Origin: Ilyonectria destructans
Taxonomy: Eukaryota; Ascomycota; Sordariomycetes; Hypocreales; Nectriaceae
Length of the DNA: 64,000 nucleotides
Direction: 5' to 3'
Assembly: GCA_020740775.1 (NCBI GenBank)
Contig: JAHEWK010000007.1
Coordinates: 2,666,001-2,730,000 of the forward strand
Shown: positions 46,127-56,547 of the stretch, piece after piece
Layout of the letters: every line of letters begins with the position of its first letter
Numbering within the stretch: the stretch's first letter is position 1
Notes under the pieces: generated by a model
Told to the model about the DNA's origin: nothing
Database searches by the model: none
The model's input: only the letters and a program-made list of their open reading frames with translations
Translations under genes and position numbers: made by a program

Positions 46127-47468
46127 ATGAGCTTCCATGGCACAGGGCCGCTGCCAATCTTGGTACGACCATGTCGAGTACCTATTTCTTTTCCCAGCTA
46201 ATTTGAGTCGGCTGAGTATAGATTGGCGGATGGACTCTGACAGGGATCGCTGCAGGCGTCATCATCGCTCGTCTGTATCTACGCATCAAGATCCAGAGTC
46301 GACGACTGCTGGTCAGCGATCTCTTCATGGTTGCGGCTTGGTTTTGCGGGTGTGCATGCAATAGTATCTCTATCGTTTTGATGAGGCTTAGTGCGCTTGA
46401 TCCCAGCGTGGGAACGGATCTGAAGGGATACAGTGGTAACCCTGACAACATTTCCAAGATTTTGAAGGTAAGTGCGTATGGCAAGTAATTCATCTTGATC
46501 GGCAATTTTTCCGGCAAATAGCTGATGCGATCTTGTCAAGGTGTTTTGGCTAGGACTTATCCCTGTTCATTTGACCTATTACCTTTGCAAGGCAGCTCTG
46601 CTTTCGTTGTACTTGCAAATATTTCCACACTTTATGCGGAAGCGAAGGATGGTCTTGTGGGCTACAATTGTCTACAACTTCCTTGCCTTTGTGGCAAGTA
46701 ACCTCGTTGTGTATTGCATCTGCCATCCGATCCATACATTTTGGTAAGTACTAATGCTTTACTTCAGTATAAATCCAGTATACTTTAGGTTAAAAGCTCA
46801 CATGACCGGATAGGGATGGAATTCCTAGTACATCATGCTCGTCCAAGACTGTCATCATTTTCATGGTCACTTGGTCCCTCAATACGACTGGGGAAATTTC
46901 AGGTACGTGAATGCCATTTCTCACAGGTAAATTAGTTAACATCCACCATAGTGTTTCTTTTACCCTGGCTTATTTTACCTGGGCTGAATATTCGGAGATC
47001 CCTCAAGATTGGGGTGTACGGCACTTTTTTTCTTGGTGTCGTTACCATCGTATTCGGCATTCTGCGCTTTGTCTCGATCCTAAACGCTCACAGAGGAACC
47101 AGTGTTCCATTGAGCACGCCAGGTATGTGTAACCTTGGTGGTTAGACTTTTAACTCCAATGTTTGCATGAGCTGACAAACAATGTAGTTCTATGGAATAC
47201 TCTCGAATGCAACCTTGGATTAGTTATTGCGTGTATGCCGTCACTTAGGCCATACTTCAGTTCTAATGATAGTTTCAAGGGGAAACCAATTACCCCGGAG
47301 AAACCGTTGGCGTTAGTCACGGCAGACAACCGCTGGACAGCTGACTCTATGGCCATGAGCAGCGTATCGAGCAACCGTCCTGATCAAAGTATTTGGGATG
47401 AGGACAAGACAGACAACAACAGTAAAGTGGATTTAATGCAGGCTAGGTGTATCGAAGATGTTGTATGA
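46127..47468 (+). CDS. Fungal rhodopsin-domain integral membrane protein (PTH11-like)
   Basis: Seven-helix membrane protein of the fungal 'rhodopsin domain' family (PF20684), often near PTH11-type receptors and in secondary-metabolite loci. Exon 1, 46127-46162 (MSFHGTGPLPIL), joins in phase at 46222 to IGGWTLTGIAAGVIIARLYLRI, the usual first helix. Next are LLVSDLFMVAAWFCG, VFWLGLIPVHLTYYLCKAALLSLYLQIFP (a family hallmark), VASNLVVYCICHPIHTFW, and FLLPWLILPGLNIRRSLKIGVYGTFFLGVVTIVFGILRF. The final part, ECNLGLVIACMPSLRP, matches the seventh helix, followed by a hydrophilic tail ending at 47468. About five introns. Ligand or function unknown. Confidence 0.82.
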
Positions 47469-47631
47469 AATGTGTATACAGTTTAGAGTCAGGCTGAGAC
47501 AGACATCAAGCAAGGGATTACTTAATAGAGACCTTTTGAGAAATATTTTAGACGCATGTAAACTATTTACCTCTAACTTTCAAGTTCTTTTCTAATACTC
47601 TAAGATGGGGAGATCCACACTCCCATTAAGC

Positions 47632-49263
47632 TTAAACCGCCTCCTCATTCCGCCATTTCTTAAACTGTCGCGCCGGCAACCGAAGGTGGAACATCTGATC
47701 AATCTCCATGAGAGTCCTTCCTTTCATCTCCGGCAGGAAAACCCAGCAAATGGCAACTGCCATTGAACACAAGCCAAGGTACACAAAACCGGTCTTGGCC
47801 CCCAGGTTTCCAGCATCCGGGTTAAAGACGTATGGAAGAACAAAGCTCATGAGCACAGAGGAAGCTTGCTGAGCCACGCCTCCAATTGCTTGCGTCTTTG
47901 CTCGCAGCCTTAAGGAGCTCGTCTCGCCCATGATGGCATAGCCGGCGGGCCAGCATCCCATTCCACAGATCACGATGATGGCGATCAGGCAGCCAGCCGT
48001 AAAGTAGGCGACGACCGACCCCTTCCAGAATCCAGAGACGCCCATTGCTCCCCAAAGAACAGTTGCACCTATCAAAGAGGTGATGGTTGTTACCCTTCGA
48101 CCAGCCCGCGACATGATCCAAATACCAATTCCGTTGGCAATCATACCGGCCACGATACCACCGATGAGAATCATGAGACTGGTGCTTGACTCCATGCCGA
48201 TAGTCTGGATAAAGTAACTGGACTTTCCAAGGAGGTCCAAACCAAACATTGCCGGAAAGAGGTTCGCCATGATGACAATCAATGTTCTCCTCCGATGCGT
48301 GCCCTTGAAGCAGGCAATGAAACTGGCTTCTGCGACCAGAGCCTTTTCCTCTGCGATGCTCTCTCGAATTTTCTCCAACGCCCGAAATGGATCAGCCTTA
48401 GGAGCGTAAAGTCTCTGAGCCGCCTTGATAGCCATCTCCGTTTTGCCTTGTTCCTCCAGATACGCTGGACTCTCGGGCATGAAGATGGACAAGGCAAATG
48501 GAGCCACGGCAAAGATGAATTGAGACCCAAAGGCGCCCAAGTAGCCGGAACTTCCTTTGATGTCGTTTACTAAGTAGATGACAATGGATCCGATGAGCTG
48601 CCCTGTCAGATTTCCGGTCGGGATCAGCGCCATGGTAGACCCGCGGAGGGCGACAGGAGCCGTCTCTGATATGTATGTCATGGCTGTAACTTTGAGAATG
48701 CCGACTGAGAATCCTTGAACCACCTTGCCAACAAAAAACAAGACTCGTTTTGTTTCCATGCTGGGCGGTAAGTACGACATGAAGATGACAACGGCACCGA
48801 TTGCTGAGATGATGCTTCCGAGCATGAGGCTCATCTTGCGGCCGACGCGATCTTGAAACCACCCTGCGAAAAGAGATCCTATCGCCATTCCCAGCGGCGT
48901 GGCGGCAAGCCACAGAGATAGCCATGGGCTCGGGATAATCAAGTCGCCCTTGTACCGCTCGCCATAATCCTCTTGGAAAGAGTCGACGGCGGTGATGGAG
49001 CCGACGACGACCAGGTCATAACCCCATCCGACAACAACGATGGTGAGAGCGAGGCAATATCCTACAATCTTGGGGTGTTGTCGGATAGCTTTGCCCAGGG
49101 GAATTTTCTCTTCCTCGTTGCCTAATATCGGTTCGTTGGTGGTCTCGCGGCGTAGAGGGTCGGAATCTACCGTCCCTGCCATTGCGGAATAGGAAGTATT
49201 GATCGTTTCCAATTCAATGTAGTCGACGTTGGTCGTTGTACTGGGCTTTGTAAAGAGGCCCAT
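47632..49263 (-). CDS. MFS sugar transporter (maltose-permease-like)
   Basis: Single exon, 543 aa, twelve helices. Sugar-porter marks: GWGYDLVVVGSI (TM1), QDRVGRK, ISETAPVALRGS, PESPAYLEEQGKTE, and PAGYAIMGETSSLRLRAKTQAI, a segment typical of fungal alpha-glucoside permeases. The N-terminal 60 residues are hydrophilic. It is divergent from the AtuA-like gene, and their shared 1.4-kb upstream region has paired GCGAANTTCGC elements. The context therefore allows uptake of a compound other than a disaccharide. Confidence 0.9.
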   Translation of the reverse strand: MGLFTKPSTTTNVDYIELETINTSYSAMAGTVDSDPLRRETTNEPILGNEEEKIPLGKAIRQHPKIVGYCLALTIVVVGWGYDLVVVGSITAVDSFQEDYGERYKGDLIIPSPWLSLWLAATPLGMAIGSLFAGWFQDRVGRKMSLMLGSIISAIGAVVIFMSYLPPSMETKRVLFFVGKVVQGFSVGILKVTAMTYISETAPVALRGSTMALIPTGNLTGQLIGSIVIYLVNDIKGSSGYLGAFGSQFIFAVAPFALSIFMPESPAYLEEQGKTEMAIKAAQRLYAPKADPFRALEKIRESIAEEKALVAEASFIACFKGTHRRRTLIVIMANLFPAMFGLDLLGKSSYFIQTIGMESSTSLMILIGGIVAGMIANGIGIWIMSRAGRRVTTITSLIGATVLWGAMGVSGFWKGSVVAYFTAGCLIAIIVICGMGCWPAGYAIMGETSSLRLRAKTQAIGGVAQQASSVLMSFVLPYVFNPDAGNLGAKTGFVYLGLCSMAVAICWVFLPEMKGRTLMEIDQMFHLRLPARQFKKWRNEEAV

Positions 49264-49804
49264 GCTTGAATTGGTCTGAGTATATTGATCGGTAGTTGGA
49301 TGAGGTCTGTTGAAACGGAAATAGCGAATGTTCTTATTACTTGTGACTGTTGAGGTTTAGATCTGGTAGGTCAAGACCAATGGAGTGCGGACAGTGACGC
49401 TTGTATATAGTCCTCAACATCAATGCATACGTTTTAATGGAGCTTGTGCCTGGTCTTATGGTATAAATGGTTTGTGCGTCTATAGAGATGGAGACGGAAG
49501 AACAAACAGTTTCTTGCCGTAAATAGATCTAATTGGAAGTGAACCAATCATCGTGGGAAGCGATGTCCGGCTTGAGGTGCGTCAGTCGCCCCTGTCACTC
49601 ATACGTCCGTACTGTGGCTGGTTCATGAAATACGGTTGTAGATCTGCATCAAGGTGCCATTATTTAGAAACAGTCAGCAATGGAGAACTAAGCATATGCA
49701 GCCTAAGCCCCAAATCTCTTAGAACGGAAGGAGAATACTCAGCATCGATCTGCTGCCAGTGTTCAGGATAATTGGGCTAATAAAACTGGCCAATGATGGT
49801 GTAA

Positions 49805-49836
49805 AGCGAGTTTCGGCTCAGGAAGCGAAATTCGCT
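49805..49836. repeat. Paired palindromic element, copy 1
   Basis: AGCGAGTTTCG at 49805-49815 and AGCGAAATTCGCT at 49824-49836; the second unit is a perfect 6+1+6 palindrome. Confidence 0.65.
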
Positions 49837-49927
49837 CATGGCGTCTGGCCGGCTGACGGGATGCCCAAGCCTCAAGGCCTACGCAAAGCTCCACCAGTGT
49901 TCAGTCAATAAACCAATGAGCATGCGA

Positions 49928-49960
49928 AGCGAAGTTCGGCTGACGGAGCGAACTTCGCCT
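49928..49960. repeat. Paired palindromic element, copy 2
   Basis: AGCGAAGTTCGGCT at 49928-49941 and AGCGAACTTCGCCT at 49947-49960. GCGAAGTTCG and CGAACTTCGC also pair as a 10-bp inverted repeat across the gap. Confidence 0.7.
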
Positions 49961-50316
49961 CTCACCCCATTTTGTGTGGCATGCTTGTGTCCAAGCCTCA
50001 AATACTTACGCAGAGGATTTAAACCATACGGCGGTTTTACCAATATCCATAGTAAGACTTTTCGTATTCCTTAATGACAAACATGTCGGTGCTTCTGCGA
50101 GCAAATAGATGATCCTTGATGACGGGGAGCGGTCCGCTAAACGGGACCTGGCCTTGATCTTGAATCCTCCATCATCCGATCATGAATGTAGTAAAGATCT
50201 TCCCGCAGCAAAAATGCCATCCTAGAAGATCTGTTAAGATCCGGGGTGGTTGGCATTTGGTTTCTTCTACCCATTTGGCTCGGAGTCTCCGCAAAAGTCC
50301 GGTCCAGACTAGCCAA

Positions 50317-50350
50317 GGCCGCGTTTCGGCTGGAACGGCGAAATTCGGCC
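50317..50350. repeat. Paired palindromic element, copy 3
   Basis: GGCCGCGTTTCGGCT at 50317-50331 and GGCGAAATTCGGCC at 50337-50350; more diverged than the other two copies but with the same spacing plan. Confidence 0.55.
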
Positions 50351-50648
50351 TTCAAACTGTAACTGCGAGCGTCATCCCACAACGTGATGCCCTCCTCCTC
50401 ATCCTCCTACATTGACTAGTGAATAATACATTGCGGCATTCGGTCAGTGTTGTCAGCGATCCCCGACGGGTTTGAGGTATGCCAATGCCCATGTCCAACG
50501 TGTAGAGACGTTATAAACTCAGAGCGCACATGTTGACAGAGAACAATCACCCAGTCACATTCAATATCCTTTGTTTTCCTCACATTTTACCATACTTGAA
50601 TCACTGAGACTCTTTTAAGCCATCAAGCGCGCATCGTTTTGCACTATC

Positions 50649-52788
50649 ATGTCCAATACTACGGGAAATCAACAGATCATGACTTCAGAGCCAATCTGCC
50701 ACATCGTGACTCCTGTCGGCATGCTTGGCTACGGGTTCGACGAAGTCCTTACTGCACATGAGCTGACAAGACTTGTGCCCACTGGCATCCCAACCGCCAT
50801 CATTTTAGACTCGGGCTCCACCGACAGCGGCCCCGAAAAGCTGGCCCTTGGAACCACAACTTGTCCAAGGGCAGCATACGCTAAGGATCTGGCAAAGATG
50901 ATGAAACTTATTCACACCTTTCGAGTCCCTTTAATATTCAGTTCGGCGGGTGGAGATGGCACAGATGACCATGTAAAGCTCATGGGTGAGATCATCGAAG
51001 AGATTGCAGCCGAGGAGGAGAACAAGTAAGACAGGAAATATGCCACTGGTTTTCCAACTAACGGTGCGACAGGGACTACTTCATCAAAGCAATATCCATA
51101 TTCTCTAACATCAAGAAAGCAACCATTCTGAAAAGGCTCCATTCTGGCCGAGTCAGCGGCTGTGGACCTTCTGTTCCCGCCTTGACAGACGCTGATGTGG
51201 AGGCTTCCCCTCAAGTCGTTGCCCAAGTCGGGCCCGAACCGTTTATCGATGCCATGGACGCACATCCTGACTTTAATGTAATCATTGGCGGGCGAGCATA
51301 CGACCCTGTCCCCTATGCAGCCTATGCCACATTCCAACTGAAGCGCCAGCATGGAAACATCAGCTCATCGGACATTCAAGAACGCTACGGGGGGTTCCTA
51401 CACATGGGGAAGATCATGGAATGCGGCGGCCAATGCTCAACCCCCAAGTCCCCCGGAGCGGTTGCCACGGTCTACCCTAGTGGAGTCTTTGATATCAGGC
51501 CCATGTCGCCAAGTTCTCGTTGTACGCCTTTCTCTGTGGCTGCTCATGCGCTGTATGAGAATGCGAGACCCGACATCTTGCGCGGACCTGGTGGTGCCCT
51601 GCACCTAGAGAATACCAACTATGAGCAGCTGACAGATGGACGAACTGTCAGAGTTAGTGGGTCACAGTATCGGTCTTCTAGATCTGAAGGCCTACCTTAT
51701 CAGTTCAAACTCGAAGCTGCCCGTGTGGTAGGATATCGTTCCATGTTCATGGGGGGCGTTAAAGATCGTGAGACTACCGCATGCGCAACGTCAAGTTCAC
51801 TCACTGACATGTTACTACAGACATCTTGATCAGCCAGATGCAGGGCTTACTTCCACGAATAAAAGCCTATGTGAAGGAGCAGCATCCAGATTCCGGAGAA
51901 TGGGAGATTGATTTCCACCAGTATGGAAAGGGTCAGAGCACGCCTGCAGGACCTGGAGAGATGTTCATTATCTGTGAGGTCCTCGCCGAGACCCAAAGCT
52001 TGGCAGCAAGCCTAGCGGCCAAGGCTAGAGTTGCCATGATTGTAAGTTTCTCCTAAAATATTAGTGTTTTGATGAGTCCTTGGCTGACATTCTCTTCCTT
52101 TTCTTAGCATGGGCCATATCCAGGGATGAAGGCAACAGCAGGAAACTTTGGGTTCGGCATCGGCGGCAAGATGGAGATTGAATTAGGGCCTTGCGCCAAG
52201 TTCTCCGTGTACCATCTTATGGATCTTGAGCCTGGCGAGGAACGACTCAAACTCAGCCATGAGAGTGCTGGGACCGAGGAAAACGCGCAGTTGCTCCATG
52301 CCGCTGTTTCCATCATCGGAAAAGGACAGCCTCGTGCTTATTCCGAGGAATTTGGAGCCACAGTTACCCGCCTCCAGGATACACTCCCGAAGCCCATCGC
52401 TCGAGGCGCCACATATGTTGATGAGAGTGCAGTCCAAGCTGTCTCTGTCCATTCGCCAAAGATACTTTCCGATCTTGCACAAGTTCTGCGGTCTAAGAAC
52501 GCCGGCCCATTCGATATCACCATTGACGTCATCTTCACCTCTGAGGCGGCCTACTCCTCTATGATCAAATCCAACCTTCTCTCCCCCAAAATCGTGGCTG
52601 GAGCGCTAGGCATCTCAGAGGATGACATTGTGTGGATGGGATTCTTCAAGCCTGCTCTTGCGTTCAAGGTTACGATTCCAAGATTCCGCGCTGGCAAGAG
52701 AACATCAGCAGGCGGCTTCATGGAGAATGATGTCCATGGATCGCAGCAGCATGTTGGCCTCGCAACTCTCAAGCTGCCGGGCCAGTGA
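50649..52788 (+). CDS. AtuA-like (DUF1446) / DUF4387 fusion protein
   Basis: Four exons, 50649-51025, 51073-51767, 51821-52041 and 52108-52788, giving 657 aa. The first two thirds are the AtuA domain (PF07287), named for acyclic terpene utilisation in Pseudomonas: GSTDSGPEKLALG, SGRVSGCGPSVPALT, IIGGRAYDPVPYAAYA, MGKIMECGGQCSTPKSPG. The last 110 residues are DUF4387: DITIDVIFTSEAAYSSMIKS, LGISEDDIVWMGFFKPALAFKVTIPR, NDVHGSQQH. In bacteria the two domains are usually separate adjacent genes; here they are fused, a form known in fungi. The biochemical role of AtuA is not settled; it is linked to breakdown of branched acyclic isoprenoids. With an MFS gene and a regulator beside it, this could be a small catabolic unit. 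Confidence 0.87.
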
Positions 52789-53194
52789 TTAATTCGCCAG
52801 CCATCATGACTCTGAGCCAGTCTGGCAGAAACTTGTCTATGCGGTTTCTATATGCAGGATAAGTTCGATGGCGATTACCAAGTACATGTTATTTAGTCAT
52901 AAATCCGTCTAAATTTGGTAAGTGTACGATCTCAATCAGTGTGGTTTTGGGGTTGGACATGCATGGTGTGTATATATCTTGGCAGATTAGAAGTATCAAT
53001 GCAATACGATCGAGAAATTGATAAATTTAATCAGATGCTAGGCTATCTATCATATCAAATCCGAGAAGGGCTGCAGTCTGCTGCCTCATTTGTAACTAAT
53101 TACCAGGTTACGCCTCTGTTGCTTTGCATGGAATCCAGTGTAATCATTATCAACAGCCATACAACCAGACGTGATCACATCGCACATCCAATCT
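52789..53194. other. Convergent intergenic stretch
   Basis: About 400 bp between two 3' ends; no feature recognised. Confidence 0.4.
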
Positions 53195-55214
53195 CTACTC
53201 CTGTAGCGGATACATAGCGTCTAGGTTGAGAATATTCATAATCGGATCATCCCAAAACTCTCTCAGGAACTCAGCGTCGGAGTTGGCTTGATCCATTGGG
53301 TAGATCAGGTCTGATTGCAACTGTTGCTCTTGCAGTTGGCTCTGGTAAGTCACTATGGGTTCTTCCGGGGTCCGGTTCTCTGGAAGCTCTGGAATCTGCG
53401 TCGGCCGACCGCGAGCTTCATCGGCCATTCTTATCGCGTGCAGAAGTAAAGAAACGCCCATCCGATGTGTAAACCGTAGCTTGGTAGGGTCGGAGCTCCC
53501 AGGTGGAAGACGCGCAAGAATCTCAAACATTTTTGATGTCCGGGCGTATTCGTCCATCGGATCGATCGAACACAGCTTGAATACACCCTGTGCCAGTGAG
53601 ATGTGAGACGCCGCTGATTCCTGCTCTTCGCGGGATGCATTGGCGTCGAGGTGGAAGAATGTAATGAGAAATATTGTAGCGAACGCAAGACCACGGTAGT
53701 AGGTCTTGGGTAGTGATCTTTCTCTCTGTATTTTGGGTACGTTGCGATCACCAAATCTTGTAGAACTGGGCGGGATAGTAGAGATGCGTATGATCCTCAA
53801 CGCCGCGACAAGTCCTGTTTGCAACATAATCTCGCGGGACGGGCTGTTCGGAGGCGATTTTATTATCAATAGGGCGTAGAAGTGAAGCTTCGTCACCAGA
53901 ATGCTGAATTCAATTTTGAGAATTCCGGGTTCATTCTCTGGAAAGCCTGATTTCAGGACGTCCAGCTCGCTGTTGATGAGTCGTATCAGGGAGGAGCCTA
54001 CAGTTTCGTTGTTTTGCAACAAGAGGCCAATGAACTTGGCCACGACTAGATGAATTCTAACCTGGGTGGTGATTTCGAATGGAAGCGTCTTTTGGGTCAA
54101 GAAATTATGGATTGCAGTGAAGTCGATGTCAGAGTCGATCGGCGGTTGAAGGCCCAAGTGAAGGCTGAGTCTAGAATAAGTTAGTACAGCGAACCAAACA
54201 CCTTGAATTTCGAATGGAACATACGATGTGCCCACATAAAAACACCCAAGCCATGTGTTTGTTCTTGCTCTGCTACTCCCCGGCAACACGCCCACACTGC
54301 GAGGAGTTGGCAGAGGTTGCTCCCTGTCTAGGCCCATATACCGAGCAGCCTGGATTGCAATTCCGCAATATAGCCAACTCGGGTCTGCTACCTGGTGTCT
54401 AATGGGAAGAGGCCATGCGCAGAGGAAGAGCAGAGCTTGGATCTTGTGCAGAGGCAGCGGTGCTCCAAGAGCCCCTTCTCTTAGCAGTTTTAGGTAAGGC
54501 TGGTGGAGGCGGGAGAATAACTCTTGATGAGGGCTGTCTGGTAGATGTGAGGAGACTATCACGACAATAGTCCAGAACAAAAAGGGCTGCGAATGATACA
54601 TGTGACGGAGGGATATGGGCTCAAGAAGCGGTAACTGGGGCCGGAACAGCTCCGCAAAGCTACTAAGAGTGAGCACGCGATGCATAATTTTGTTGTGCCA
54701 CAAACATACAGTTTGAGAGCATCGATGGCCAAGTGGGATTCCACTAGTAGGCCATTCAACACGACGGTTGTTTCGTCCAAGTCGAAATTGTCTTCAGTTG
54801 ATAAGCCTAAACTTAGTTCAGACGCGAGGCTCGAGCTACCACCAGTCTCCGGGCTCAAAGTTGCATTTTCGCCTTCTCTTTGGCTACGCAACTCTTGGAT
54901 CTCTCGGCTCATGGCCTCTATCCGTCTAGAATCATAAGTCAGCGCGTCCTCTGTAAATCGACTGGGTGTCTTACTTCCGGGCAGGCGTTCTCTGGAAGGT
55001 CGCGTCCACATTGCAAAATAGTTGTCTTGACTGGCATCTTGAGCAAGGATTTGGAAAGTTGACTTTGGAATCGCAGCGGAGCTAATACAATGATAGTTAG
55101 CGATGTACTCGGTGGACGAGTAGCGTTCGGGTGTACCTTTGCCTGTTTGCATTCGGTGCATGTCCGTACAGACCGCGTATGTGAGGTGGAGGTTCTGTTT
55201 TCCCCGGAGGCCAT
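53195..55214 (-). CDS. Zn2Cys6 transcription factor
   Basis: Start at 55214 (MASGENRTST). The zinc cluster is split by an intron: CTECKQAK joins LRCDSKVNFPNPCSRCQSRQLFC, giving CX2CX6CX9CX2CX6C. A linker with a coiled segment (RIEAMSREIQELRSQRE) precedes the fungal TF domain (LPLLEPISLRHMYHSQPFLFWTIVVIVSSHL, KIQALLFLCAWPLP). The layout resembles the LEU3/WAR1-like group. Four or five exons, about 590 aa. Neighbour of the MFS and AtuA-like genes, so it may regulate them through the palindromes between those genes; this is inference. Confidence 0.85.
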
Positions 55215-56134
55215 CCTCTGTAAATGTCTTGACTTTAAGTGAGACCTAGTGGTGGGTTTGTAGACGTTGATTGGTGTTCTGATCGAGGCGGAGTGGCATC
55301 AGTTTGTTGACATTGACTTCGTGAGTCCCGCATTCCTTCGCCTAATTTGACTCACTTGGTACTAGACGGATTCGGATATACTTTCTTACGGCGATGCCAC
55401 CTGAGCGTGGCTGAGCTGACGGCGCCATGCCAGCGCGTAGACACGCCGCTATCTCTACCCTATACTGCGAATGTGAGCAACCTAGGGTTTTTCTGCCTGG
55501 TCATTTTAGTATTTAATTGGAAATGGCCTTTTATGCTAGACAGTGGGATTATATAACTAGAAAAATCGATATTGGGATATCCGGTTGTAAGCTAAATACT
55601 GACGTCCAACTATGTACAGCCTTTGAGATTGCAAAAATATATCTGCGTCGTGAAACACAAAGGTGCTACTCATCAATGTCTTATTCTCATTTCATAATCT
55701 GTTGGCGACAGCTCATCTGGAGGTTCGATATTTTGAGTGGATCAAGCCAACAATCCAATCTCGTTCAAACCAACTAGACGCAAAATACCGACGCCCAACC
55801 TCGATTATTGTTGGGATTCCGAGTCAACTGTCTGTTTTAGACACATGCAAGTCAAATTTCCTTCTTTGCCGTAATGCGGATCCAGTGACTTACCGTCCTA
55901 AGTTACGGCCAACTCATATTTGTCATAACGCTATGAATTGTGCGCTTGACATAATCACGGCGCACCTGCCTGCAGGACTGCGCATTTAGGACCGACAAAA
56001 TGTCTCGCTATTGAAAACAATTGTTGTCTCGTGTACAATTATTGTCTCGTGTGCTCTGAATGTGGTTAGCCTCGGCTCTTGGGTAAGGCACTATGTCCCG
56101 TGTCTCAGTTGTGACGCGATTCGGCGGTGTGGAT
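55215..56134. other. Intergenic region next to the retrotransposon
   Basis: About 920 bp with no supported gene. Short repeats of TTGTCTCGTGT occur at about 56023-56060. The 3' end adjoins the target site duplication of the copia element. Confidence 0.4.
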
Positions 56135-56139
56135 GCCTT

Positions 56140-56391
56140 TGTCACACTGAGTGGATAGGATCACACTGATGATGATGAAAGCTCTTGATTTCTAGCTAAA
56201 GGACGGGCCTAGAGCCCGTCTTTTATACATGATGAAGACGGCTGCTGCCGGAGGCGGCAGTCCGTCGCCGCCGCACAGGGGCCGGGGCCCTGTGGGTCCC
56301 GGGGACCGGGATCGTGGTCACAGGGCCGACTATGTGGTCTGAGAAGGAGAGGAAAGTCGTGTTATCTAGGAAATAACCCCAAAATGTGACA
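56140..56391 (-). repeat. LTR (3' LTR in element orientation)
   Basis: 252 bp, TG..CA ends, short inverted TGTCAC/GTGACA termini. Contains an internal hairpin GGACGGGC..GCCCGTCT and a GC-rich GGGGCCCTGTGGGTCCCGGG stretch. Confidence 0.95.
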
Positions 56392-56547
56392 TACCCCCCC
56401 AGCTTGAAGGTATTCAAGCTGTTATCCTGAAAAGAATCCCTGTTGGAGGGATAGCTGAAATAGCTAAATTTTGCCCTGTTGAGAGGGACTGTTAGATGGC
56501 TTGGAAATAGTAGAAACAGTAGAGATAGTTAAGACAGGAAAATAGGG

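Larger units (their letters stand above)
49264..50648. promoter_or_regulatory. Shared promoter region, MFS / AtuA-like, with paired palindromes
   Basis: 1.385 kb between divergent starts. Contains three paired copies of a near-palindromic unit (AGCGAANTTCGCT type) at 49805-49836, 49928-49960 and 50317-50350, listed separately. Otherwise no gene; frames are short. Confidence 0.55.
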
